Shown here: positions 1 through 7,000 of the stretch, in pieces
How positions within the stretch are numbered: position 1 is the stretch's first letter
Layout of the letters: the number at the start of each line of letters is the position of its first letter
Source: JACZUI01 sp041599115
GTDB lineage: Bacteria; Actinomycetota; Acidimicrobiia; Spongiisociales; ZC4RG35
Assembly (NCBI GenBank): GCA_041599115.1
Contig: JBFHXF010000059.1
Span: 1 to 11,438, forward strand
Direction: 5' to 3'
Length of the DNA: 11,438 bases
Program-made: the position numbers and the translations under genes
The notes under the pieces: model-generated
Seen by the model: the letters and a program-made list of their open reading frames with translations, nothing else
Database searches by the model: none
What the model was told of the DNA's origin: nothing

Positions 1-708
1 GCCGCCAATGCCACGCCCCGCTTCTTCCCAATGTTGATAACCGCAGCCGGGACGATTCCGCCGGTCAAGCTCCTCGTGCTGGGGGCGGGGGTAGCCGGTC
101 TTCAGGCGATCGCCACCGCCAAGAGACTGGGGGCGATGGTCTCCGCCTATGACATCCGGCCCGAGGTCCGTGAACAGATCGAAAGTCTTGGCGCCCGGTT
201 TGTCGCGGCTCCCGTCGACGAGTCGGCGGCCGCTGCCACCGGATATGCCAAAGAGGTTGCTGACGAGACCCAGAGACGCCAACAGGACGCGCTGGCCTCG
301 CACGTGGCGGGGGCTGACGTGGTGATAACCACGGCGCAGATACCAGGAGCGCCCGCCCCGCTCCTCGTTTCGAGGGAGATGGTGGATCAGATGCGACCCG
401 GTTCGGTGATCGTTGACGTCGCCGCCCCTACAGGGGGCAACTGCGAGCTGACCAGACCCGGCGAAACCTTCGTGTACCGGGGTGTCACCATCATGGGTCC
501 CACCGACCTCGCTGGCCGGGTCGCGGTGGACGCCAGTCACATGTATGCCACCAACATCGTCGCTTTCCTGACTCGCCTATTGGATGATGAAGGAAACCTC
601 GCCTTGGATTTCGAGGATCCAATCATCGCCGGTGCCTGTATCACCCATCAGGGACGCGTGCTTCATCCCGTCGTGCGCCGTGCCATCGGTTTGGAGGTTG
701 AATCGTGA
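1..708 (+). CDS. pntA: NAD(P) transhydrogenase subunit alpha, part 1 (PntAA), 3' part
   Basis: This is the NAD(H)-binding domain I subunit of proton-translocating transhydrogenase, which couples hydride transfer between NADH and NADP+ to proton movement across the membrane. The reading frame is open from base 1, so the ATG at 31 is internal and the N-terminal half lies outside the window. The visible part begins in the conserved FFPMLITAAGTIPP stretch and runs into the Rossmann motif GAGVAGLQAIATAKRLGA, then DIRPEVREQIESLGARF and the VIVDVAAPTGGN segment. These are typical of PntA domain I. There is no C-terminal membrane segment. The membrane part is a separate gene that overlaps this stop by 4 bases (GTGA), the split arrangement also found in Rhodospirillum rubrum. 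Identity is certain; only the true start is unknown. Confidence 0.95.
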   Translation, partial: AANATPRFFPMLITAAGTIPPVKLLVLGAGVAGLQAIATAKRLGAMVSAYDIRPEVREQIESLGARFVAAPVDESAAAATGYAKEVADETQRRQQDALASHVAGADVVITTAQIPGAPAPLLVSREMVDQMRPGSVIVDVAAPTGGNCELTRPGETFVYRGVTIMGPTDLAGRVAVDASHMYATNIVAFLTRLLDDEGNLALDFEDPIIAGACITHQGRVLHPVVRRAIGLEVES

Positions 709-1007
709 ATTCTCTGATCGTGGGTATCACCGTCTTCGTGCTGGCTTCGTTCGTCGGTTTCGAGGTGATCGCGAAAGTGCCTCCCACGCTGCACACACCA
801 CTGATGTCCGGAGCAAATGCCATTTCGGGGATCACCATTATCGGTGCTCTGGTCGCCGCGGGCCTCGGAGCAACTCCAGCCGCTCAGGTCATTGGCTTCA
901 TCGCCGTCGTCAGTGCGACGATCAACGTGGTCGGCGGATTCCTGGTGACCGACCGCATGTTGGCGATGTTTGGTCGCCCCCGTGACAGGCAGCGGGAAAC
1001 TCCATGA
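705..1007 (+). CDS. pntAB: NAD(P) transhydrogenase subunit alpha, part 2 (PntAB)
   Basis: This 100-residue hydrophobic protein corresponds to the membrane portion of the alpha subunit (part of domain II). It has three predicted membrane helices, at about residues 2-20, 33-55 and 60-82. The segment between the first two, KVPPTLHTPLMSGANAISG, is a conserved PntA membrane signature. The start is GTG, overlapping the pntAA stop by 4 bases. Its own stop overlaps the pntB ATG by 4 bases (ATGA), so all three genes should be translationally coupled. The length is normal for the stand-alone PntAB subunit. Confidence 0.94.
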   Translation: MNSLIVGITVFVLASFVGFEVIAKVPPTLHTPLMSGANAISGITIIGALVAAGLGATPAAQVIGFIAVVSATINVVGGFLVTDRMLAMFGRPRDRQRETP

Positions 1008-2371
1008 TCGAGATCCTCTATTTGGGCACGGCTGTCGCCTTCATCATCGGGCTGAAGCGCATGGGCGGGCCCAGGACCGCTCTCTCGGGTAACCGGCTCG
1101 CCGGGCTCGGGATGCTGGCAGCCATCGTCATAACGCTGGTAGACGCGGAGGTGATCAACTGGGCCACCGTTGTGGCCGGGCTCGTTGTCGGGTCGGGCCT
1201 GGGTGCTTGGGCGGCGGTGCGGGTGAAGATGACAGCGATGCCCCAGATGGTCGCTGCCTTCAACGGGTTTGGCGGCATCGCCTCTGCCCTGGTCGCGGCG
1301 GCAACGGTCGTCGAGTCGGGCCTGTCGAACGTGGCGATGGAGACATCGATCACAATCATCCTTTCGACGGTCATCGGAGCCATCACTTTCACCGGCAGCT
1401 TTGTTGCCTTCGGAAAGCTTCAGGGAATCGTCAGCGGTCGCCCGCTCATGTTCCCCGGTCAGCGCGTGGTCAATGCCGCCCTCGGTCTGGGGACCGCCGG
1501 GGTGGCGATATGGACGCTCGCCACCGGCAACCCCGACGGCCTCTGGGTCCTCGGAGGCATATCCCTGCTGATTGGCATCCTCGCGGTGATACCCATCGGT
1601 GGAGCCGATATGCCGGTCGTGATTTCGCTTCTCAACTCGTTTTCCGGCCTGGCGGCCGCGGCGGCAGGTTTTGTCATCGACAATGACGCTCTGATCATCG
1701 GGGGCGCCCTGGTGGGGGCAGCCGGCTTGATCCTCACCGTCCAGATGACTCAGGCGATGAACCGTTCGCTGGCCAACGTCTTGTTCGCCGGCTTTGGCAG
1801 TGGCGATTCGGCCGGCGGATCCACAGTGATGAGCGACAAACCAGTGAAACGGGCAACTGCCGAAGATGCCGCCATTGCCCTGAGTTACGCCGGATCGGTG
1901 ATGATCGTGCCGGGTTACGGTCTCGCCGTCGCACAGGCCCAGCATGCGGTTCGGAAGCTGGCGAGAGCTCTGGAGGACCGGGGGATAAAGGTCCACTACG
2001 CTATCCATCCGGTGGCCGGCCGGATGCCAGGGCACATGAATGTCCTGCTCGCCGAGGCCGATGTTCCCTACGAACAACTTCTCGACCTGGGTCAGGCCGA
2101 CCCACAGTTTCCCCAGACCGACGTGGTCCTCATTCTCGGTGCCAACGATGTGGTCAACCCGGCCGCCCGCGACGACTCGAGCTCGCCGATCTACGGGATG
2201 CCCATCTTCAATGTCGATCGCGCCGGCACAGTGATCGTGGTCAAGCGGAGCCTCTCGCCGGGTTTTGCCGGCATCGACAATCCTCTCTTCTACATGGACA
2301 ACACTCTGATGTTCTTCGCCGACGCCAAGGCGGCGCTGGAAGACACCTCAGCAGCCCTGAGCCAGATGTGA
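1004..2371 (+). CDS. pntB: NAD(P) transhydrogenase subunit beta (PntB)
   Basis: This 455-residue beta subunit completes the transhydrogenase. The first 265 or so residues are membrane helices of domain II, including the FNGFGG segment near residues 86-91. Residues 280-455 form the NADP(H)-binding domain III. Visible hallmarks are GYGLAVAQAQ (304-313), GRMPGHMNVLLAEADVPY (339-356), GANDVVNPAA (379-388), YGMPIFNVD (397-405) and SLSPGFAGIDNPLFY (416-430). All are near-invariant in PntB and contact NADP(H) or domain I. Length is typical. The gene closes the pnt operon. A short hairpin overlaps the stop codon, but without a T-tract, so termination before the next gene is not assured. Confidence 0.96.
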   Translation: MIEILYLGTAVAFIIGLKRMGGPRTALSGNRLAGLGMLAAIVITLVDAEVINWATVVAGLVVGSGLGAWAAVRVKMTAMPQMVAAFNGFGGIASALVAAATVVESGLSNVAMETSITIILSTVIGAITFTGSFVAFGKLQGIVSGRPLMFPGQRVVNAALGLGTAGVAIWTLATGNPDGLWVLGGISLLIGILAVIPIGGADMPVVISLLNSFSGLAAAAAGFVIDNDALIIGGALVGAAGLILTVQMTQAMNRSLANVLFAGFGSGDSAGGSTVMSDKPVKRATAEDAAIALSYAGSVMIVPGYGLAVAQAQHAVRKLARALEDRGIKVHYAIHPVAGRMPGHMNVLLAEADVPYEQLLDLGQADPQFPQTDVVLILGANDVVNPAARDDSSSPIYGMPIFNVDRAGTVIVVKRSLSPGFAGIDNPLFYMDNTLMFFADAKAALEDTSAALSQM

Positions 2372-2391
2372 TTCCGCTGTTGCCGGGAATC
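2370..2391 (+). other. small hairpin at the pntB stop codon
   Basis: A perfect 6-base inverted repeat, GATTCC (2370-2375) with GGAATC (2386-2391), has a 10-base loop and begins at the pntB stop codon. No T-run follows, so it does not meet the form of an intrinsic terminator. It may only mark or stabilise the 3' end of the pnt transcript. It could be chance. Confidence 0.2.
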
Positions 2392-2405
2392 CGTCGGAAC
2401 GCCCC

Positions 2406-2411
2406 TAGCCT
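2406..2411 (+). promoter_or_regulatory. possible -10 element of the TauE/SafE gene
   Basis: TAGCCT fits the TANNNT form of actinobacterial -10 elements. It would place transcription start near 2418, three bases before the ATG at 2421. The ATG has no Shine-Dalgarno sequence upstream, which suits a leaderless or near-leaderless message. No good -35 lies at 17 bases: the nearest, TTGCCG at 2380-2385, would need a 20-base spacer. Read-through from the pnt operon is the alternative. Confidence 0.3.
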
Positions 2412-2420
2412 CCAGACCCG

Positions 2421-3218
2421 ATGACCCTGCCCTCGTCCCAATCTGCGATCTGGAAACTGCTGGCGATTGGCGTCGTGGGCGGTCTCGTCGGTGGTGGCCT
2501 CGGTGTCGGGGGAGGGATCGTCCTTGTCCCGCTCCTAATCGCTTTTGGGTTCGAACGTCATCGCGCCCATGCCACTTCCCTGGCCGCCATCATCTTGATC
2601 GCACTGGCGGGCGCCGCCTCGTTCGGGCTATCTGGGGAGAGCGACCTCAGGTTGGGGATCGTCATCGGGCTTGGCGGTGTCGTCGGGTCGATCGCCGGCG
2701 CATCTGCGATGCATCGGATGAGTGCCCGGGCATTGAGCGTCGTGTTCGGAGTGGTTCTTCTGATAGCTGCCATCCGTATGATCACGGGAGCCAATCCACT
2801 GCCCGGTTCCAACGGTTTCGACGATTTCACCCGCATCCTGATTTCTCTTGGCATCGGTCTGATCGCGGGGTTCTTCGCCGGCGTCGCAGGTGTGGGCGGC
2901 GGGGCCATAATCGTTCCGGCGGCCGTTTTCTTCCTCGATCTGCCACAGCACCAGGCTCAAGGGACGTCTTTGACGGCGATCGTGCTCACCGCAGTGGCCG
3001 CAACCGCCGTCAACCGAAGAAACGATCGGGTCCGACCCATGGACGGGTTCATCGTCGGCGCCGGGGGCGTGGTGGGTTCCATCGTCGGGTCGAGGATCGC
3101 CCTGGTCATCGAGGGGAGAACACTCTCGCTGATTTTTGGCTTCATGATCCTCTTCATCGGCCTGCGCACGCTGTACCGCGCCTACGGCAGGCAGCCTCAG
3201 GAGGTCGGCGTGGACTGA
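2421..3218 (+). CDS. TauE/SafE family (DUF81) membrane permease
   Basis: This 265-residue protein is almost entirely membrane helices and shows the internal duplication of the TauE/SafE (sulfite exporter, DUF81) family. The first repeat has GGGLGVGGGIVLVPLL (24-39) and HATSLAAI (50-57). The second has AGVAGVGGGAIIVPA (153-167) and QGTSLTAI (180-187). A second pair of matching segments, GGVVGSIAGA (85-94) and GGVVGSIVGS (215-224), confirms the tandem halves. Family members export or import sulfite, sulfoacetate, thiosulfate and related organic or sulfur anions. The substrate here cannot be read from sequence and no sulfur-metabolism gene is adjacent. The ATG lacks a Shine-Dalgarno sequence. 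The 3' end overlaps the convergent small membrane protein gene by 22 bases. Confidence 0.88.
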   Translation: MTLPSSQSAIWKLLAIGVVGGLVGGGLGVGGGIVLVPLLIAFGFERHRAHATSLAAIILIALAGAASFGLSGESDLRLGIVIGLGGVVGSIAGASAMHRMSARALSVVFGVVLLIAAIRMITGANPLPGSNGFDDFTRILISLGIGLIAGFFAGVAGVGGGAIIVPAAVFFLDLPQHQAQGTSLTAIVLTAVAATAVNRRNDRVRPMDGFIVGAGGVVGSIVGSRIALVIEGRTLSLIFGFMILFIGLRTLYRAYGRQPQEVGVD

Positions 3219-3427
3219 TCGCCGTCTTCTCCCTTGTGAGGGAGGACGACGGGGATGAGAACGGCGGCTCCGATGGCGAGCAGAAGCGCCGGCCAGAACC
3301 AGCTTCCCAGTTTGCCCATCGCATCGAATATCCCGGTTGGGGTGCCGGGAAGCAAGAACAGCAGGCCTATCAGGGTCAAGGTCACTCCTGAAAAGAAGGA
3401 GACCGGGTCGAAATTGTGTGTCTTCAT
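3197..3427 (-). CDS. small two-helix membrane protein of the PspC/toast-rack operon
   Basis: This 76-residue protein has two predicted membrane helices (about 10-28 and 42-61) separated by a short turn containing GxFDAMGKLGSWFWP. It ends in a charged tail. The helix-turn-WPxLLLxIG layout resembles the LiaF-type transmembrane domain (DUF5668-like), though the match is by eye only. Translation is well supported: an AAAGGAA Shine-Dalgarno sequence at about 3433-3439 lies at good spacing from the ATG and overlaps the stop of the upstream PspC/toast-rack gene, so the two are probably coupled. It is likely a membrane partner in the envelope-stress module. Its last codons overlap the TauE/SafE gene 3' end. 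Confidence 0.75.
   Translation of the reverse strand: MKTHNFDPVSFFSGVTLTLIGLLFLLPGTPTGIFDAMGKLGSWFWPALLLAIGAAVLIPVVLPHKGEDGDQSTPTS
3222..3252. terminator. strong hairpin at the convergent gene ends
   Basis: CCGTC + TTCTCCCT (3222-3234), a TGTG loop, then AGGGAGGA (3239-3246), a bulged C and GACGG (3248-3252) make a 13-pair stem with one wobble. It starts four bases after the TauE/SafE stop and lies inside the C-terminal codons of the opposing small gene. No T-tract is present on either strand. It is therefore better described as a bidirectional transcript-end hairpin than a classical intrinsic terminator. Confidence 0.4.
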
Positions 3428-3438
3428 GGGGATTCCTT

Positions 3439-4626
3439 TCAGTTGGCAGTCGAGACGGAGCGGACCCGGACATCGATGTTGCCGACGTCAACCGTCAGGT
3501 CGAGGAAGACCGATCCGTTGTAACCCGCGGTGTCGAAGTTGATGGTGGGGTTTCCCAGTCCGGATGATTCTCGCCCCGGTGCCGACACCCGCCCGACATC
3601 GACTGATGCCGTGCCGGTGATGGCTATTCCCTCGGGCAGGATCACTTCGAGGTTGCCGGCGTTCACTGAGGCGACCAGTTCGATGTTCTGGCCGTTCCAG
3701 GGCAGATCGGTCAGGTCGATCACCAGATTGCCGACATCGAGTGAGTAGGCGTCGAGGTCGGCGAAGGATGTGACCACTTCGGTGCGGCTCATGGCCGAGT
3801 TGCTCCAGCCCCATTCGAACACTGGTGAGAAGAGAAGCGAAGGGATCATGATCAAACCCACCAGGATCAGCCAGCGGGCCCGGCCGGCGAAGGCTCCCAC
3901 AATGAGACCCAACCCGAGAATAGTGACGGCCAACGCCAAGTAGTGCCTCGGCTCGGCGTAAACCGGCACCCCCGGTAGGTTGTCGAGAAGGGCGAGAAAT
4001 CCGAGACCGACGAGGGCGACACCGATGGTTACGCGGCCGAGGATCGATCTTTCTTTGGGTGTTTTGGCCGGCTGGGGGGAGTTCGGGGTGGGCACTACGT
4101 GGGGCGGGACCCCGCCCCCGTCCGTTATGTTCGCCGCGATGAGCCCGGGAGTGGTTGCTTCGGGTTGTGTAACCGGCCGGGTCCCTTTCTCCGAACCGGA
4201 TCCTCCTGACAAGCGGGGCAGATTGCCCGTGTACAGGAGAACACCGACAACGAGCAGTCCGATCGCCCAGATGTACCCGCCTTTGACGAAGTTGAAGTTG
4301 GTGAGGAAAACCAGGACCGCGAGAAAGACCAATCCCAGCCCAACCCAGGATCGCAAAGAGGTGGCCCCGGAGAACAACCGTACCGCCGGTGTCTCCGTTT
4401 CATCATCTGATCTGATCAAGAACCAACCGGTCGCATAGAGCGCCACGCCAAGGCCGCCGACAAAGGTGAGAATCACGAAGATCACTCTGATGAGCAGGAC
4501 CGGGAGGTTGAATCGATGGGCCAGGCCCGTGGCCACTCCGGCGAGCATACGTCCTTCGATGGGGCGGGTCAGCTCAGTCGGAGGCGCCTGCGGTGGCATA
4601 TCTTGAGTTTTGGTGTTTTGTTCCAT
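3439..4626 (-). CDS. PspC-domain / toast-rack envelope-stress membrane protein
   Basis: This 395-residue protein has a PspC domain at about residues 20-72 (RPIEGRMLAGVATGLAHRF, then a helix ending in YATGWFLI). Helices follow at about 93-110 and 116-133, then a Pro-rich linker (150-192) and three more helices (195-216, 228-247, 251-268). The C-terminal region (about 280-395) is beta-rich with repeated (D/N)xGN turns: DVGNLVIDL, NAGNLEVILPEG, DVGRV, DVGNIDVRV. That is the appearance of the toast-rack (LiaF-C/DUF4097-like) fold. Such proteins accompany LiaRS-like two-component systems and are thought to modulate or report cell-envelope stress. The gene diverges from the kinase and shares its operator. 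The ATG follows a TTGCAG / TCCAAT promoter by exactly six bases, predicting leaderless translation. Confidence 0.85.
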   Translation of the reverse strand: MEQNTKTQDMPPQAPPTELTRPIEGRMLAGVATGLAHRFNLPVLLIRVIFVILTFVGGLGVALYATGWFLIRSDDETETPAVRLFSGATSLRSWVGLGLVFLAVLVFLTNFNFVKGGYIWAIGLLVVGVLLYTGNLPRLSGGSGSEKGTRPVTQPEATTPGLIAANITDGGGVPPHVVPTPNSPQPAKTPKERSILGRVTIGVALVGLGFLALLDNLPGVPVYAEPRHYLALAVTILGLGLIVGAFAGRARWLILVGLIMIPSLLFSPVFEWGWSNSAMSRTEVVTSFADLDAYSLDVGNLVIDLTDLPWNGQNIELVASVNAGNLEVILPEGIAITGTASVDVGRVSAPGRESSGLGNPTINFDTAGYNGSVFLDLTVDVGNIDVRVRSVSTAN

Positions 4627-4632
4627 GGCTCT

Positions 4633-4661
4633 ATTGGATGTCGTGACGATCGGAGCTGCAA
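4633..4661 (-). promoter_or_regulatory. leaderless promoter of the PspC/toast-rack operon
   Basis: Read on the minus strand, a -35 TTGCAG (4661-4656), a 17-base spacer and a -10 TCCAAT (4638-4633) are followed by six bases and then the ATG (4626-4624). The expected start point is therefore the A of the ATG. The -35 overlaps the outer end of the left operator arm. The matching geometry on the opposite promoter makes chance less likely. Confidence 0.6.
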
Positions 4662-4712
4662 TCGGGAACTTCCCTGAAATGTCCCTGAGCTTCTGAGGGA
4701 TGTTCCCGATTG
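4659..4712. promoter_or_regulatory. shared divergent operator: 19-base inverted repeat
   Basis: The left arm is CAATCGGGAACTTCCCTGA (4659-4677). The right arm, read in reverse complement, is CAATCGGGAACATCCCTCA (4712-4694), so 17 of 19 bases match. Each arm is itself palindromic around GGGAA-C-TTCCC: perfect in the left arm, one mismatch in the right. A further TCCCTGA copy lies in the 16-base spacer at 4682-4688, in line with 4671-4677. Each arm is centred about 43 bases upstream of its predicted start point, a position typical of an activator touching the -35. The obvious candidate regulator is the LuxR-type response regulator encoded at 5908-6543. Confidence 0.72.
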
Positions 4713-4738
4713 AGGTTGGACCAACTCGGCGCGATCAT
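4710..4738 (+). promoter_or_regulatory. leaderless promoter of the kinase/regulator operon
   Basis: The -35 TTGAGG (4710-4715), a 17-base spacer and the -10 GATCAT (4733-4738) are followed by six bases and then GTG at 4745. The -35 overlaps the outer end of the right operator arm. Spacing is identical to the opposing promoter, base for base, which supports both calls and the choice of kinase start. Confidence 0.6.
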
Positions 4739-4744
4739 CATCCC

Positions 4745-5911
4745 GTGAGGCAGCAACGCTCGTTCGAGTTCAGCCGCCGGAGATCCAATCGGGTCCTTGC
4801 CGGTGTCGCAGGTGGCATGGCTGACACACTCGGGGTCAGCGACGCCTTCGTCCGAGCGGCCTTTGTCACGTTGACCATGGTGTGGGGCCTGGGCGCCCTG
4901 ATATATGTCGCTCTTTGGCTTATCGGATTTGATCGGGTGAAAGATCGCAAAAGGGACCCCGTCGAGAGCCGTCAAGCGTTTGGGTTGGCCCTCGCTTTCC
5001 TTGGCGTGATGCTGTTATTGAGTGTGATGGGATGGTGGCCATCGAACACTCTCGTCTTCGTCGTGGGCGCCACATCGTTCGGTACTGCGGCGCTGACCGA
5101 TCGAAATACGCCTGGTCCGCTGGCCGCCCTGATAGACCCTTCGGTCGAGCAACCCGGGAGGCTGCGACTCCTGCTCGGCATAGCGTTGCTGATTGGTGGA
5201 CTGGCGGTGTTCTCCTTGAACGTCGACCCGATTCTCGAAGTCGGGCCGGTGTTTCTCGCAGCCGGGCTCACCGGTGTCGGGATCCTGGTGGCATTCGGCC
5301 CATGGGTGTCGAGGCTGGCCCGCGATCTCGCCACCGAGCGTAGGGAACGGATTCGTCAGGAAGAGAGAGCCGAACTGGCGGCTCATCTGCACGACTCGGT
5401 TTTGCAGACCCTGGCCCTGATCCAGCGGAGCGATGACCCGGCCCGGATGTCGATACTGGCCAGGCATCAGGAGGGGGAGCTCCGCGACTGGCTCTACGGT
5501 ACGGCACCACTCGACGGCGCAGACCTTCTCTCGACCGCGTTGCGCCAGGCCGCTACCAAAGTCGAGAAAGATCACCAGGTCCCGGTGGATGTGGTTGTGG
5601 TGGGCGACAGCCCGTTGACCGACGCCAACCGGGCGCTAGTGGGCGCAGCGTCGGAGGCGATGGTCAATGCGGCCAAGCATTCGGGGGCCGAGCGGATCTC
5701 GCTCTATTTCGAGGCCGAAGACGGTGATCTGACCGTTTACGTGACCGACCAGGGCGAGGGATTCAATAAGAGTGAGGTTCTCTCAGATCGCAAGGGAATC
5801 CGGAACTCGATCATCGAGCGGATCGAGAAGTCGGGAGGGTCGGCCAGCATCGATAGCGTGAGGGGCGAGGGCACCGAGGTGATATTGAAGATGAAGGCAG
5901 CGGATCAGTGA
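4745..5911 (+). CDS. PspC-domain sensor histidine kinase (LiaS/NarX-type)
   Basis: This is a membrane sensor kinase. Numbered from the GTG at 4745 (388 residues), a PspC domain occupies about 9-64 (RRRSNRVLAGVAGGMA, then a helix ending in YVALWLIGF). Further helices lie near 77-95, 100-116, 140-158 and 163-185. The cytoplasmic part has an H-box ELAAHLHDSVLQTL with His216 as probable phospho-acceptor (HisKA_3 type). The ATPase domain shows Asn308 in EAMVNAAKHSG and the nucleotide motif DQGEGF near 335. The compact linker after the H-box (LIQRSDDPARM, then RDWLYG) looks typical of actinobacterial PspC-kinases. An in-frame ATG at 4700 would give 403 residues, but it sits inside the operator with GAGGG directly abutting it. 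The GTG is exactly where the predicted transcript begins. The stop overlaps the regulator start by 4 bases. Confidence 0.92.
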   Translation: MRQQRSFEFSRRRSNRVLAGVAGGMADTLGVSDAFVRAAFVTLTMVWGLGALIYVALWLIGFDRVKDRKRDPVESRQAFGLALAFLGVMLLLSVMGWWPSNTLVFVVGATSFGTAALTDRNTPGPLAALIDPSVEQPGRLRLLLGIALLIGGLAVFSLNVDPILEVGPVFLAAGLTGVGILVAFGPWVSRLARDLATERRERIRQEERAELAAHLHDSVLQTLALIQRSDDPARMSILARHQEGELRDWLYGTAPLDGADLLSTALRQAATKVEKDHQVPVDVVVVGDSPLTDANRALVGAASEAMVNAAKHSGAERISLYFEAEDGDLTVYVTDQGEGFNKSEVLSDRKGIRNSIIERIEKSGGSASIDSVRGEGTEVILKMKAADQ

Positions 5912-6543
5912 GTGTCGATGTCTATTTGGTCGACGACCACCGGCTCTTCCTTGCCGGTGTCCGCGCCGAATTATCCGAAGAGTTTCGCATCGTGGGCACC
6001 GCGCACGATGTCGACACCGCGATCGAGGAGATCCGTGGATTCAACCCCAATGTCGTCCTGGTCGACGTCCACATGCCTGATGGGGGCGGTATCGCCGTGG
6101 TCGAGGCCGTCACGAAAACCAATCCTGATGTCAAGTTCCTCGCCCTCTCGGTTTCGGACCAGGCCGAGGACGTAATCGCCATGATTCGGGCGGGTGCCCG
6201 AGGTTACGTGACCAAGACCATCGAATCGGAGGATCTCGCCGATGCCATCCGGAGAGTCGATGGCGGTGATGCGGTGTTCTCGCCTCGACTAGCCGGATTC
6301 GTCCTCGACGCATTTGCGGGAGCCATCCCCGCCGAGGAGGATCCTGAACTCGACCGACTCACGGTTCGAGAGAAGGATGTCCTTCGTCTCATCGCTCGCG
6401 GGTTCGCCTACAAGCAGGCCGCGCGAAAGCTGAGTATCTCGGTGAAAACCGTGGAGACTCACGTCTCCTCCGTCCTGAGGAAGCTGCAACTCTCCAATCG
6501 CCACGAGCTGGCCCGTTGGGCTAGCCAGCGGCGGATCGTCTAG
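5908..6543 (+). CDS. LuxR/NarL-family response regulator, partner of the PspC kinase
   Basis: This 211-residue regulator has an N-terminal receiver (about 1-120) with the acidic pair D9/D10 in YLVDDHRLF. The phospho-acceptor is D53 in VVLVDVHMPDGGG, the switch residue is S81 and the conserved Lys is K103 in GYVTKTIES. A NarL-type helix-turn-helix fills about 148-208 (LTVREKDVLRLIARGFAYKQ through SISVKTVETHVSSVLRKL). All catalytic residues are intact. The GTG start overlaps the kinase stop (GTGA), so the pair is one coupled operon. It is closest in layout to LiaR/VraR-type envelope-stress regulators, and the divergent inverted repeat upstream of the kinase is its likely binding site (inference). 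Confidence 0.95.
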   Translation: MSVDVYLVDDHRLFLAGVRAELSEEFRIVGTAHDVDTAIEEIRGFNPNVVLVDVHMPDGGGIAVVEAVTKTNPDVKFLALSVSDQAEDVIAMIRAGARGYVTKTIESEDLADAIRRVDGGDAVFSPRLAGFVLDAFAGAIPAEEDPELDRLTVREKDVLRLIARGFAYKQAARKLSISVKTVETHVSSVLRKLQLSNRHELARWASQRRIV

Positions 6544-6544
6544 C

Positions 6545-7000
6545 TCAGACCACCGCTTCGACTGGAGAACGGGTCGTCGCCTGAAACCCGCCAAAGACGA
6601 TCTTGCCTTTCACGCGGACCAGTGGTGCGTCCGGATCCAGATTGGCGTCGGTGGCGTCGTCGAAGCCCCCGCCGATCAGATCGCCGCTGAATTCCACGTT
6701 CCACCCCGCCGGAAGGATGAGGCTGAAGCCACCCATCAGGACCATCAGGTCGAGGCTTACTCCGGTTGGCGCCGGCTGCGCCTTGCGCAGGTCAAGGAGC
6801 GTCCCGCCAAACACGGTGGTGATTTTTCCGCCGTAGAAGGGATCGGCCGAGCTCACCAGTTCCTGACCACCCATGATCGTCACCAGATCGATCTCCTCGC
6901 TGGCTGACCCTCCGTGTGACTTGAGGAGAAAGCGTGCGACGAAAGCGGCGCCCAGAGCACCGGCGAGAGCCGTGACGACGATTCGGATGATGGTTCTCAT
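6545..7000 (-). CDS. membrane-anchored toast-rack (LiaF C-terminal-like) protein
   Basis: This 151-residue protein has one N-terminal membrane helix (about 4-25, after a positively charged MRTIIR start). The rest is a beta-rich domain with regularly spaced glycine turns: IMGG (42-45), VFGGTLLDLRKA (63-74), VLMGGFSLILPAGWNVEF (87-104), IGGGFDD (109-115) and KIVFGG (133-138). This pattern (FGG...LDLR...GGxxIxxPxGWxVE) matches the LiaF C-terminal/toast-rack family, whose members work with LiaRS-like two-component systems. It ends one base after the response regulator stop, tail to tail. That places a second toast-rack protein in the same module. A possible -10 (TAAGGT, 7015-7010) and a distant AAGG give only weak start evidence. 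Similarity was judged by eye. Confidence 0.78.
   Translation of the reverse strand: MRTIIRIVVTALAGALGAAFVARFLLKSHGGSASEEIDLVTIMGGQELVSSADPFYGGKITTVFGGTLLDLRKAQPAPTGVSLDLMVLMGGFSLILPAGWNVEFSGDLIGGGFDDATDANLDPDAPLVRVKGKIVFGGFQATTRSPVEAVV

Noticed and set aside
884..2077. Long minus-strand open frame (397 codons) opposite pntAB/pntB
   Set aside because: Its product is rich in Arg, His, Asp and Gly with no domain or hydrophobic core. It is the antisense shadow of the unmistakable PntB coding sequence, favoured by high GC.
2376..2420. Operator-like CGGGAAT upstream of the TauE/SafE gene as a second target of the envelope regulator
   Set aside because: It shares only a few bases with the 19-base arm, is not palindromic around the core, and is not at the promoter distance seen at 4626/4745.
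2628..3491. Minus-strand open frame (287 codons) opposite the TauE/SafE gene and small membrane gene
   Set aside because: The composition is Arg/Asp/His-rich and low-complexity. The plus strand carries a clear duplicated permease, and the minus-strand 76-residue frame at 3197-3427 has a good ribosome site.
4700..4744. ATG at 4700 as the kinase start
   Set aside because: It lies inside the inverted-repeat operator and has GAGGG directly abutting the ATG. The 15 residues it adds precede the PspC domain and look non-conserved. The GTG at 4745 coincides with the predicted transcript start. Kept as an alternative only.
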